Source: a virus. Taken from it: 43,500 bases of DNA. The notes beneath the pieces were generated by a model. It was not told the DNA's origin. It did no database searches and saw only the letters and a program-made list of their open reading frames with translations. Shown piece after piece: positions 36,485-43,500 of the stretch (position 1 is the first letter of the stretch; each line of letters starts with the position of its first letter). The stretch is from positions 1 to 43,500 of the IMG/VR virus record IMGVR_UViG_3300045284_000156; one strand, given 5' to 3'. The translations under genes were made by a program, and so were the position numbers.

Positions 36485-38374
36485 ATGGCCGGCGGCTGGC
36501 GCACTCGCACCGTCCGGACGATCACGCAGATCATCGGCGGCGCGGACGTCAGCGCGGCGGTGTTCCCGATCTCGTGCGCCGCTACGCAGGCGCAGGCGGC
36601 GGACATCACGCGGACGGTGAACCGGGTCGTCGCGGCGACGCAGGCGCAGGCAGCGGCGCAGACCCGGCAAGTCGGGCGGGTCGTTCCCGCTACGCAGGCG
36701 CAGGCAGCCGCGCAGACCCGCCAGGTCGGCCGCTCGATCGCCGCTACGCAGGCGCAGGCAGCGGCGCTCACGCGGATCGTGAACCAGACGATCGCGGCGA
36801 CGCAGACGGAGACAGCGGCGTGCAGCCGCTCGCCGGGGCACCGCTGCTCCGCCACGCAGGCGCAGAGCGCCGCTCTCACCCGCTCGGTCGGGCACACGAG
36901 CGCGGCCACGCAAGCGCAAGCGGCGGCGCTCACGCGGACGGTCAACCGGATCATCGCCGCGACGCAAGCGCAGGCCGCGGTATGCATCGCGCTGAAGCGC
37001 GTGAACATCACGAGCGCCGCGACGCAAGCGCAACTCGCCGCCTGCCTGCGCACCGCGAACCGGATCATCGCCGCCACGCAGACGGAGACGGCGGCGTGTA
37101 GGCGCACCGCCGGGCACTCGTGCGCCGCGACGCAAGCGCAGAGCGCGGCCTCGACGCGAACCGTGAACCGGATCATCGCGGCCACGCAGGCGCAGGCGGC
37201 GGTCGCCGTGGGGTTGAAGGCGGTGCAGATCGCGTGCGCTGCGACGCAGGCGCAACTCGCCGCTCAGGCGCGCAACGTCGGGAGGATCATTGGCACCACG
37301 CAGGCGCAGAGCGCGGCGTGCAAGCGCAGCGCCGGGAGGATCTGTAGCGCGACGCAGGCTCAGGTGGCCGCAACGCTCCGGAGCGTGGGTCGGATCGTGG
37401 CGGCGACGCAGGCGCAGGCGGCGGCAGTAACGCGCTCGATCGCGCAGACCATCGCCGCCACGCAGACCGAGACAGCCGCGTGCATTCGACGGCCCGGCCG
37501 CTCGTGCTCGGCGACGCAAGCGCAGAGCGCCGCGACGTCGCGCAGCGTCGGGCACACGAGCGCCGCGACGCAGGCGCAAGCCGCCGCGCTCACGCGGATC
37601 GTGAACCGCTCGTGCTCGACGACGCAGGCGCAACTCGCGGCCTGCGTCAAGATCAAGGCGGTGCTCGTGTTCTGCTCGGCGACGCAGGCGCAATCCGCCG
37701 CGCTCACGAGGACGATCGGGCACTCCTCCGCGGCGACTCAGACGGAGACAGCGGCGTGCTCGCGGAGCGCCGGGCATTCCTGCGCTGCGACGCAGGCGCA
37801 GAGCGCAGCCTCGTCGAGGAGCGTGAACCGCATCGTCGGCACCACGCAAGCTCAGGTAGCGGTCTGCATCAAGTCGAAGGCGACGATCGTGTCGTGCGCG
37901 GCGACGCAGGCTCAGGTAGCGGCGTGCAAGCGGAGCGTCGCGGAGCAGATCGCGGCGACGCAAGCGCAAGCGGCGCTCGTGATCCGCTCGGTCCCGCGAG
38001 CCTCGTCTACGACGCAGCCTCAGGCGGCGGCGTGCCTGCGAGGGGTAAACCATCGGTGCGCCGCGACGCAGCCGCAGGCGGCGTCCTGCACCGCGCAGAA
38101 GGGCTCCACGCACGTCACGTGCTCCGCGACGCAAGCGCAGGCGGCGAGCTTGACGCGGATCGTCGGGCGCGTGTCGAGCGCGACGCAGCCGCAGGCGGCG
38201 GCGTTCACGCTCGTCGTGCACCACTTCGCGCATCCCGTGATCACGATCATCTTCGCGTGCGAGGATCCGCGCGCCGGGGCGTACGACGATCCGCAGCCCG
38301 AGATCCTGACGCGTTACGCCGACTCGCCGACCGGCGGAGTCGTGAGCGACCCGCACCCCGGAGAGGTAGGCTGA
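36485..38374 (+). CDS. Protein of thirty 18-residue ATQAQ repeats
   Basis: 629 residues from ATG 36485, one base after the preceding TAG. Residues 1-32 are a leader, 33-583 comprise 30 units beginning ATQ or TTQ, and the final 50 residues are unique (VVHHFAHPVITIIFACEDPR onward, with acidic DDPQPEILTRY). Twenty-four of the first 29 units have 18 residues, four have 20 and one has 21. The consensus is ATQAQAAALTRxVxxxxA. The repeat gives a long regular fold, perhaps a fibre shaft or solenoid; Cys recurs at the same positions in many units. Position between a beta-helix protein and a connector implies a virion fibre. Confidence 0.75.
   Translation: MAGGWRTRTVRTITQIIGGADVSAAVFPISCAATQAQAADITRTVNRVVAATQAQAAAQTRQVGRVVPATQAQAAAQTRQVGRSIAATQAQAAALTRIVNQTIAATQTETAACSRSPGHRCSATQAQSAALTRSVGHTSAATQAQAAALTRTVNRIIAATQAQAAVCIALKRVNITSAATQAQLAACLRTANRIIAATQTETAACRRTAGHSCAATQAQSAASTRTVNRIIAATQAQAAVAVGLKAVQIACAATQAQLAAQARNVGRIIGTTQAQSAACKRSAGRICSATQAQVAATLRSVGRIVAATQAQAAAVTRSIAQTIAATQTETAACIRRPGRSCSATQAQSAATSRSVGHTSAATQAQAAALTRIVNRSCSTTQAQLAACVKIKAVLVFCSATQAQSAALTRTIGHSSAATQTETAACSRSAGHSCAATQAQSAASSRSVNRIVGTTQAQVAVCIKSKATIVSCAATQAQVAACKRSVAEQIAATQAQAALVIRSVPRASSTTQPQAAACLRGVNHRCAATQPQAASCTAQKGSTHVTCSATQAQAASLTRIVGRVSSATQPQAAAFTLVVHHFAHPVITIIFACEDPRAGAYDDPQPEILTRYADSPTGGVVSDPHPGEVG
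36581..38233 (+). repeat. Tandem 54/60-bp coding repeats (30 units)
   Basis: Thirty in-frame units, each starting with a form of GCGACGCAGGCGCAGGCG. Units 5, 10, 17 and 22 carry ATQTETAAC and are each followed by an ATQAQSAA unit; Lys-containing 20-residue units come at 8, 12, 20 and 24. The order therefore shows a higher-order block of about 4-6 units copied several times. Codons differ between copies, so the array is old or under protein-level selection. Confidence 0.85.
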
Positions 38375-38378
38375 TCGC

Positions 38379-39488
38379 GTGGCGACCATCAACATGTTCG
38401 TGGGGAACACCGCGCCGGACGTCCTCGACACGCTGAAGCAGATCCAGAGCAACGGCAGCGTCGGGCCGATCGACCTCACGAGCGTCACGAGCGTGAAGTT
38501 CCGGCTCCGCAGCCAGTTCGGATCCGCGGTCCTCGTGGACGGCACCGCCGTCGTCACGGACGCTCCGAACGGGAAGGTGCGGTACGACTGGATCCTCGCG
38601 GATACGACGACCGCGATCGACTCCTCCCCCGGCCCGTACAAAGCGTGGTGGCACCTCGACTTCTCCGGGACGACGATCGACACGCCGGAGTTCGACGTCG
38701 TGTTCTACGACCACGCGCCTCGCCGCGTGATCGGCCCGTGTACGGACTGGTGCACGACGCAGGACGTGCTCGCGTGCTTCTCGGACGTCGCCGTGGACGC
38801 GTGCCTCTCCTCGGCGGTGAGCATGGCGAGCGAGGTCCTGTACGAACTGTCCGGCCGCACGTTCTCCGGGTGGTGCCAGAGCGTCATCCGTCCGTGCCAG
38901 AACTTCGGGTGCTGGGGCGGAGCCGGGGTCGGGACGCAGTTCCTCTCCCGCGGGCACGTCGTCTGGCTCGGCCGCGGCTGGCGCGACGACAACGGCGACC
39001 CGTGCGCCTGCGGCGCGTGGCTCCAGAAGATCATCCTCCCCGGCATCGCGCAGAGCGTGGTCGAGGTGCTCATCGGCGGCGTGCCGCTCCCCTCGTCGAG
39101 CTACCGCCTCGACCCGAACAACGAACTCGTGCGCACCGACGGCGGCGCGTGGCCGATCTGCCAGAACCTCGCAGCGAACGGCGACCAGCCGGGCACGTTC
39201 CAGGTCACGTACCAGCACGGCTACCCGCCGAACGAGAGCGCGAAGCGAGCGGCGGCGCAACTCAGCCGCGAGTTCTACCTCGCGTGCTCGGGCCTCGCAT
39301 GCTCGCTGCCCTCCGGCGTTGTAGAGATGACGCGGCAGGGTATCCGCGTGCAACGCATGGTGAACCTATTCGAAGCGGGCACGACCGGCCTCGCGATGGT
39401 GGACTCGTTCCTCGCCGCGTACGGAGCGTGCAAGCCGACGTACGTGCTCAGCCCGGACACGTACCCGACCAGCAGGAGGACGTCATGA
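38379..39488 (+). CDS. Head-tail connector fused to a BppU-like immunoglobulin domain
   Basis: 369 residues from GTG 38379. Residues 1-115 (NMFVGNTAPDVLDTLK, VKFRLRSQFGSAVLVDGTAV, PGPYKAWWHLDFSGTTIDTP) resemble the N-terminal Ig-like domain of baseplate protein BppU. From about 120, CTTQDVLACFSD, SMASEVLYELSGRTFSGWC, IILPGIAQSVVEVLIGGVPL, FQVTYQHGYPPNESAKRAAA and ATTGLAMVDSFLAAYGA-like segments match the actinophage head-to-tail connector (adaptor) that docks on the portal. The Ig domain may project from the neck. Confidence 0.75.
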   Translation: MATINMFVGNTAPDVLDTLKQIQSNGSVGPIDLTSVTSVKFRLRSQFGSAVLVDGTAVVTDAPNGKVRYDWILADTTTAIDSSPGPYKAWWHLDFSGTTIDTPEFDVVFYDHAPRRVIGPCTDWCTTQDVLACFSDVAVDACLSSAVSMASEVLYELSGRTFSGWCQSVIRPCQNFGCWGGAGVGTQFLSRGHVVWLGRGWRDDNGDPCACGAWLQKIILPGIAQSVVEVLIGGVPLPSSSYRLDPNNELVRTDGGAWPICQNLAANGDQPGTFQVTYQHGYPPNESAKRAAAQLSREFYLACSGLACSLPSGVVEMTRQGIRVQRMVNLFEAGTTGLAMVDSFLAAYGACKPTYVLSPDTYPTSRRTS

Positions 39489-39805
39489 CCAAGGACACCA
39501 CGCACGCGCACGGCTTCGCGCCGGAGGGGATCGCAGCGCCGTTCCTCGACACGCAGACCCTCGGCGGCGACGACGGGTACTTCCACACCGAGAACGCCCC
39601 TACGCACGCCACGGACGGCAGCGCGAAGGGACAGTCGCCGGAGACGCCGCTCGTCAAGGCCAGCCAGGGAGACGGATCTGCAGCCGCGGAGGACGACCTC
39701 GACTCCAAGACGAAGGCTGAGCTCGTCACGCTCGCGGAGAACCGCGGCGTCGAGATCGACGCTCGCGCGAGCAAGGCGACCATCCTCGAAGCTCTGCGTG
39801 GCTAG
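39485..39805 (+). CDS. Small protein with Rho-N/SAP-like C-terminus
   Basis: 106 residues from ATG 39485, overlapping the connector stop. Residues 1-70 are acidic, Ser/Gly-rich and probably disordered. The C-terminal SKTKAELVTLAENRGVEID and ASKATILEALR (about 73-105) is the helix-extended-helix of the Rho-N/SAP group, often nucleic-acid binding and frequent in small phage neck genes. Role unknown. Confidence 0.65.
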   Translation: MTKDTTHAHGFAPEGIAAPFLDTQTLGGDDGYFHTENAPTHATDGSAKGQSPETPLVKASQGDGSAAAEDDLDSKTKAELVTLAENRGVEIDARASKATILEALRG

Positions 39806-40343
39806 CACCGCCGACAGCCTGTTCGCGATCGCGCAGGAGCTTCTCGCGAAGAGCGCCGCGATCCTCGCGGCGACGCCCGCGGGAGCGCCGGCCAATCAGT
39901 ACGTCGCGCACGGGCCTCCCGCGTACGACTGTCCGGACAGCCTGATCGTGAACACCGGGACGATCGGGTACGGGCCGTTCGCTCGCGGGCCGAGTACCGG
40001 CACCGCCGCGATCGACCCGAAGTCGTTCGTGGTTCCCGTCGTCCCCTTGACGGTGACGGCGTTGCGGTGCGTGAACCAGCAGGCGATGCCGAGCGGCGGA
40101 GTCGCGATCCGCCCCGCGAAGATCACGGCGGTGCAGGCGGACGCGCAAGTCGTGTACCGCGACGGGTGGAGCCTCTGGTGCGGCTTGCGGAAGGCGACCC
40201 GCGAGAACACTCTGTTCGCCGGGTTCCCGTGCCGCTTCTACGACATGAGCGGCGCTCTGCCCGTGTCGCCGGAGGGCGGCGCGCTCGGCTGGGCGATCGA
40301 CGTGGTTGTCCAGCTCGACGGCTTCGACCCTGCGGGCGCGTAG
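39798..40343 (+). CDS. Putative neck or tail-terminator protein
   Basis: 181 residues from GTG 39798, overlapping the previous gene by eight bases. A helical start (DSLFAIAQELLAKSAAILA) and a beta-rich remainder (LTVTALRCVNQQAMPSGGVA, GALGWAIDVVVQLDGFD) between connector and gp10-like genes suggest a tail-terminator or head-closure protein. No close family is recognised; position is the main argument. Confidence 0.5.
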   Translation: MASTADSLFAIAQELLAKSAAILAATPAGAPANQYVAHGPPAYDCPDSLIVNTGTIGYGPFARGPSTGTAAIDPKSFVVPVVPLTVTALRCVNQQAMPSGGVAIRPAKITAVQADAQVVYRDGWSLWCGLRKATRENTLFAGFPCRFYDMSGALPVSPEGGALGWAIDVVVQLDGFDPAGA

Positions 40344-40651
40344 TGGCGTTCATCTGGCACGAGGCGGAAGCGGCTCGCTTACTGAAGGCGACGAACGGTC
40401 CTACGGGGCAGATGCTCGCGCGGTACGCCGCGAAGATCGAGACGGCCGCGAAGGCTCGCTGCCCGGTAGACACCGGCCGTTTGCGCTCGTCGATCAACTG
40501 GCGGATGAGCCTCGACGGCGGGACGCTCGCGGCGATCATCGGCACGAACGTCGAGTACGCCATTTACGTCCACGAGGGCACGCGGTACATGCCCGGACGG
40601 CCGTTCCTCGTCGAGGGCTTGAACCAGGTGCTCGGCGGTGGCGGTGCATAG
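40343..40651 (+). CDS. HK97 gp10-like neck/tail protein
   Basis: 102 residues from GTG 40343, sharing one base with the preceding TAG. KARCPVDTGRLRSSINWRMS and AIIGTNVEYAIYVHEGTRYM, then GRPFL, is the signature of the HK97 gp10/minor tail component family, which forms the ring joining head and tail. The length is normal. Confidence 0.85.
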   Translation: MAFIWHEAEAARLLKATNGPTGQMLARYAAKIETAAKARCPVDTGRLRSSINWRMSLDGGTLAAIIGTNVEYAIYVHEGTRYMPGRPFLVEGLNQVLGGGGA

Positions 40652-40661
40652 CGTCGCTATG
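40647..40661. promoter_or_regulatory. 15-bp inverted repeat before the tail chaperone gene
   Basis: CATAGCG (40647-40653), centre T and CGCTATG (40655-40661) are perfect arms, overlapping the stop of the gp10-like gene. It may be an operator; with one loop base it cannot fold well as an RNA hairpin. Confidence 0.4.
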
Positions 40662-40691
40662 GTGCCCGGCAACCGGACTACTGGAGGCACC

Positions 40692-41189
40692 GTGAGCGAA
40701 CCGATGGACTTCAACGAGGCGAGGCGAGCGCGTTCGATGAGCGAGCGCCGGTTCGTGCTCGGCCCGTACACGTTCCGGAGGCGACCGACGATCCCGCCGG
40801 AGGCGCTGAGCAAGTACGCGACGGCCGGGCAGGACGGAGACGACGCGAACACCGTGCGGAACTTCGAGGAGGCTCTGCTCGAACTCGTCGAGCCGCGCGC
40901 GGAGATCACCGCCACGGGAGAGCCGATCAGCACCGACGACGCGTGGCGCGTCATGCGCTTCGAGGGCGACGAGAACGACGTGATCGGCTTCGAGGATCTC
41001 GCGGCGATCACGCAGTGGCTCGTCGCGGGCGTGGTCGAGCGCCCTACTGGGCAGCCATCCGACTCTCCGGATGGCTCAGCGATCCCGGGAACTGGAATGC
41101 CCTCGACGGGTGGCTCCTCCAGCGAGGCAGCGCCGACCTTGACAGCCTTGACGCCCGCCGGTCCTGCAACGCCGTCTATGCCGCGCTAG
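40692..41189 (+). CDS. Tail assembly chaperone, short form (G)
   Basis: 165 residues from GTG 40692, with GGAGG a few bases upstream; an in-frame GTG at 40638 is less likely. A helical domain (about 20-120: FVLGPYTFRRRPTIPPEALS, FEEALLELVEPRAE, VIGFEDLAAITQWLVAGVV) precedes a Ser/Pro/Thr/Gly tail. Position before the tape measure and a second ORF in the -1 frame identify the G of a G/GT pair, which coats the tape measure during assembly. Confidence 0.8.
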   Translation: MSEPMDFNEARRARSMSERRFVLGPYTFRRRPTIPPEALSKYATAGQDGDDANTVRNFEEALLELVEPRAEITATGEPISTDDAWRVMRFEGDENDVIGFEDLAAITQWLVAGVVERPTGQPSDSPDGSAIPGTGMPSTGGSSSEAAPTLTALTPAGPATPSMPR

Positions 41190-41359
41190 TCGAAGGGAAG
41201 GACGAGAAAGAGCGAGCCGAGTTCGATACGTGGCTTGAGGGGATCCCGCGAGTCGCGATAGCAGCGCCGGACACTAGAATGCCCAGCCAGGGAGGCGAGG
41301 GTGGCGGAGGCACGGAACAACTCATGGCGCTTCTCGGGATGCCGCAGGCGGGAGGCTGA
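41045..41359 (+). CDS. Tail assembly chaperone extension (T), -1 frame of G
   Basis: This frame has no own start and good coding character from about 41045: YWAAIRLSGWLSD, ARRSCNAVYAALVEGKDE, FDTWLEGIP, ending at TGA 41357-41359. It is read by -1 slippage from the G frame, giving a GT protein ending at 41359. A plausible slip site is the CCCT at 41042-41045, where tRNA-Pro can move from CCT to CCC. The exact site is uncertain. Confidence 0.7.
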   Translation, partial: YWAAIRLSGWLSDPGNWNALDGWLLQRGSADLDSLDARRSCNAVYAALVEGKDEKERAEFDTWLEGIPRVAIAAPDTRMPSQGGEGGGGTEQLMALLGMPQAGG

Positions 41360-43500
41360 TGGGCGTACTCGCTGAGGAAGCCGTACGGATCACCGCCGAC
41401 ACGAAGGGCTTCCACAGCCAGGTCGAGAGCGGCGTCATGGGCTCCGTGAAGAAGATCGCTACCGGAGCGGCGGCGGCGCTCGGCGGGCTCGCGATCGGGA
41501 AGGCGTTGTTCATCGACCCGATCAAGAGCGCCGGGGACTTCCAGCAGACCCTGAACGTCCTACAGGCGACGGCGCAGAGCGGCGGCGTGACGCTTAAGGA
41601 CGTGCAGGCGAAGGCGATCGCGCTCGGCGCGGATCTCCGCCTCCCCGCGACGAGCGCGAACGACGCGGCGACGGCGATGCTGGAGATGGGCAAGGGCGGG
41701 TTCACGATGAAGCAGTCGATGGAGGCTGCGCACGGCGTGCTTCTCCTGTCCGCCGCGGCGCAGATCGACAACGCCACCGCCGCGACGCTCACCGCCGACT
41801 CGCTGCACGCGTTCGGCCTGCGAGCGAAGGACGCCGGGACCGTCGTCGATGACTTCGCCGGAGCGGCGAACGCCTCGACCGCATCGATGAGCGAAGTCGG
41901 GCTCGCGCTTCAGCAGTCCGGGCAGTCGTTCCACGGCCTCGGGATCCCCATCGGCGACGCGACGACCGCGATCGCCGCGATGGCGAACGCCGGGATCAAA
42001 GGCAGCGACGCCGGGACGAGCCTCAAGACGATGCTTCAGCGCCTCAATCCGCACACCAAGCAGGCGAAGCAGGCGATGCAGGACATGGGCGTCCACACGT
42101 TCGACGCGGCCGGGAAGTTCATCGGCATGCGCGGCGTAATCGAGCAGATGGGACCGAAGCTCCGCGCGATGAGCCAGGAGCAGCGACAGGCGACGCTGAA
42201 CACGATCTTCGGGAGCGACGCCTCGCGCGCCGCGTCGATCATCCTCGGGCAGACGACGGAGCAGTGGGACAAGCAGCACGCCGCGGTCACGAGGGCGGGG
42301 CAGGCGCAGCAACTCGCGAACGCTCAGAGCAAGGGCTTCAACGGCGCGATGGCCGGGCTGCGCTCGACGATCGAGACGATCCAGCTGGAGATCGGGTTGA
42401 AGATGATCCCGGTGCTCACCGTGTTCATCCGCATGCTCGCGGAGAACCTCCCGGCCGCGGTCGCGATCGTTACGACCGTCCTCGGCGACGTCGCGAAGGT
42501 GCTCCAGGACATAGGGAACTTCATCACCGAGAACATCGGGTCGTGGAGGCAAGTCGCGATAGCCATCGGTATCGGAGCCGCGGCGTTCGTCGTCCTGACG
42601 ACGGCGGTGAAGGTGTACACGATCGCGCAAGCCGCGCTGAACGCCGTGATGACGGCGAACCCGATCGGCCTCGTGATCATCGCGATAGCCGCGCTCGTCG
42701 TCGGCCTGACGCTTCTGTACCAGCGCAGCGCGACCGCTCGCGCGATCATGGACGGAGCGTGGGCGGGGATCCGAGCCGGAGCGGTCGCGGCGTTCAACTA
42801 CATCAGCCAGACGATCATCCCCGCTGCGATCGCGGCGTGGAACCGCTTCGGCCCGCAAGTCGTCGCGGTGCTCCAGCAGGCGGCGACCGCGATCCGTACC
42901 GTCGTGCAGAGCATCGCGACGATCGTCAGCACCATCGTCGATCAGATCCGCGCGCATTGGGATGCAATCTGGAGCGTATTCGGACCTCTCGCTCGCGCTG
43001 GATTGCAGGTAGTCAAGACGTACGTGCAGACCGAGCTCAACGTCATCGCGGACGTCATCCGACTGTTCAGCGACCTGATCCACGGCCGGTGGGGAGCGGC
43101 GTGGGGCGAACTGAAGAACATCGTCAGGGACATCCTGAACGGTCTGGTGAGCATGATCGGGTCTGTCCTGCGCGGCCTCGCTGGTACCGCTGGCGCGCTG
43201 GCGAGGATGATCGGCGAGGCGATCGGCAACGGCATCAAGAGCGCCGTGTCTGCGCTCTCCGGACTGGCCGGCGCGTTGTGGGGAGCCGTTAGCTCCGCGT
43301 TGAACCAGGTCGTCGGGCAGGCGTTCGGCCTCGCCGCTTCGATCGGCTCCGCGATCAAGAACGGCGCGATCAGTGGAATCGCCGGGCTCGGCGGGATGAT
43401 CAAGAGCGCAGCCGAGCACGAGATCAAGAGCGGCCTCAGCCACCTGAGCCCGTTCAGCCCCGTCGAGGAGGGCGGCAAGAGGTTCATCGGCCAGCCGATC
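41359..43500 (+). CDS. Tail tape measure protein, N-terminal part (3' truncated)
   Basis: 714 residues are visible from ATG 41359, overlapping the chaperone stop (ATGA), and the frame runs off the window. The core TP901-like region (about 50-330: GDFQQTLNVLQATAQSGGVT, MLEMGKGGFTMKQSMEAAHG, LADNS-type helices and LKTMLQRLNPHTKQAKQAMQ) matches tape measure proteins. Two to three hydrophobic segments lie near 400-460 (VAIAIGIGAAAFVVLTTAVK, LVIIAIAALVVGLTLLY), then a long helical part. It sets tail length and is injected with DNA. It ends at LSPFSPVEEGGKRF. Confidence 0.9.
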   Translation, partial: MGVLAEEAVRITADTKGFHSQVESGVMGSVKKIATGAAAALGGLAIGKALFIDPIKSAGDFQQTLNVLQATAQSGGVTLKDVQAKAIALGADLRLPATSANDAATAMLEMGKGGFTMKQSMEAAHGVLLLSAAAQIDNATAATLTADSLHAFGLRAKDAGTVVDDFAGAANASTASMSEVGLALQQSGQSFHGLGIPIGDATTAIAAMANAGIKGSDAGTSLKTMLQRLNPHTKQAKQAMQDMGVHTFDAAGKFIGMRGVIEQMGPKLRAMSQEQRQATLNTIFGSDASRAASIILGQTTEQWDKQHAAVTRAGQAQQLANAQSKGFNGAMAGLRSTIETIQLEIGLKMIPVLTVFIRMLAENLPAAVAIVTTVLGDVAKVLQDIGNFITENIGSWRQVAIAIGIGAAAFVVLTTAVKVYTIAQAALNAVMTANPIGLVIIAIAALVVGLTLLYQRSATARAIMDGAWAGIRAGAVAAFNYISQTIIPAAIAAWNRFGPQVVAVLQQAATAIRTVVQSIATIVSTIVDQIRAHWDAIWSVFGPLARAGLQVVKTYVQTELNVIADVIRLFSDLIHGRWGAAWGELKNIVRDILNGLVSMIGSVLRGLAGTAGALARMIGEAIGNGIKSAVSALSGLAGALWGAVSSALNQVVGQAFGLAASIGSAIKNGAISGIAGLGGMIKSAAEHEIKSGLSHLSPFSPVEEGGKRFIGQPI

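Noticed and set aside
36581-38233. Regularly spaced short repeats resembling a CRISPR array
   Set aside because: The repeats stay in one open frame, encode ATQAQ units, have variable spacing of 54 or 60 bases and no unique spacers.
36152-38683. Very long - strand open frame over the repeat gene
   Set aside because: It mirrors the repeat array in another frame and crosses real gene boundaries; the + frame has the natural start, overlap and composition.
41139-41144. TTGACA inside the tail chaperone region
   Set aside because: No -10 box at suitable spacing and it lies in overlapping coding frames.
41560-43443. Long - strand open frame of 627 codons
   Set aside because: It is antisense to the tape measure gene, has no ribosome site and is extremely Arg/Asp-rich as antisense frames are.

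Overview
The window is one continuous stretch of a GC-rich, tightly packed genome of a tailed double-stranded DNA virus (siphovirus-like, HK97-type head). Evidence is the canonical order of small and large terminase, portal, MuF protein, prohead protease, major capsid, major tail protein, head-tail connectors, tail assembly chaperone and tape measure. Nearly all genes are on the + strand and joined by ATGA or GTGA overlaps. The host is probably a high-GC actinobacterium. An mIHF-like protein, actinophage-type capsid and protease families, and a secreted collagen-like protein with an N-terminus I associate with Thermoleophilia/Solirubrobacterales all point that way, but the host is an inference. 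No integrase, DNA polymerase, tRNA or CRISPR array is visible.

Layout. 1-6640: early/accessory genes: the 3' end of an ERF-type annealing protein, several small zinc-binding proteins, a DUF6011 protein, an mIHF-like DNA-binding protein, two predicted secreted proteins (one with an HExxH motif) and a ribbon-helix-helix protein. 6637-8642: terminase. 8719-9534 (- strand): secreted collagen-like moron bounded by a strong terminator. 9609-18988: an accessory island between terminase and portal, with a GNAT protein, six or seven glycosyltransferases, three SAM methyltransferases, a ParB-like protein and a probable TET-associated glycosyltransferase (TAGT). 19025-26619: portal, MuF fused to an ADP-ribosyltransferase, a prohead protease split over two ORFs, a papain-like protease, a C5-cytosine methyltransferase and one more putative glycosyltransferase. 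26616-28137 (- strand): a four-gene operon led by a Lys/Ala/Pro-rich histone-H1-like protein under a near-consensus promoter. 28138-28375: divergent control region with two small hairpins before the capsid gene. 28376-43500: capsid, tail tube, several receptor-binding or fibre candidates (including a beta-helix protein and a protein of thirty 18-residue repeats), connectors, frameshifted tail chaperone and the start of the tape measure.

How the parts may work together. The cytosine methyltransferase, ParB-like protein, TAGT and many glycosyltransferases fit a pathway that hypermodifies and glycosylates viral DNA at cytosine; the dioxygenase (TET/JBP) such a pathway needs is not in this window, and surface-glycan modification is the alternative. 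The MuF-ADP-ribosyltransferase would be packaged in the virion and injected. Regulation seems to use three sequence classes: a 14-bp element starting ACTTGACAGGCGCA (two copies are full promoters), a GGGTATAACC inverted repeat found five times with one copy next to the ribbon-helix-helix gene, and an inverted repeat flanking a -10-like box at 1523-1555.
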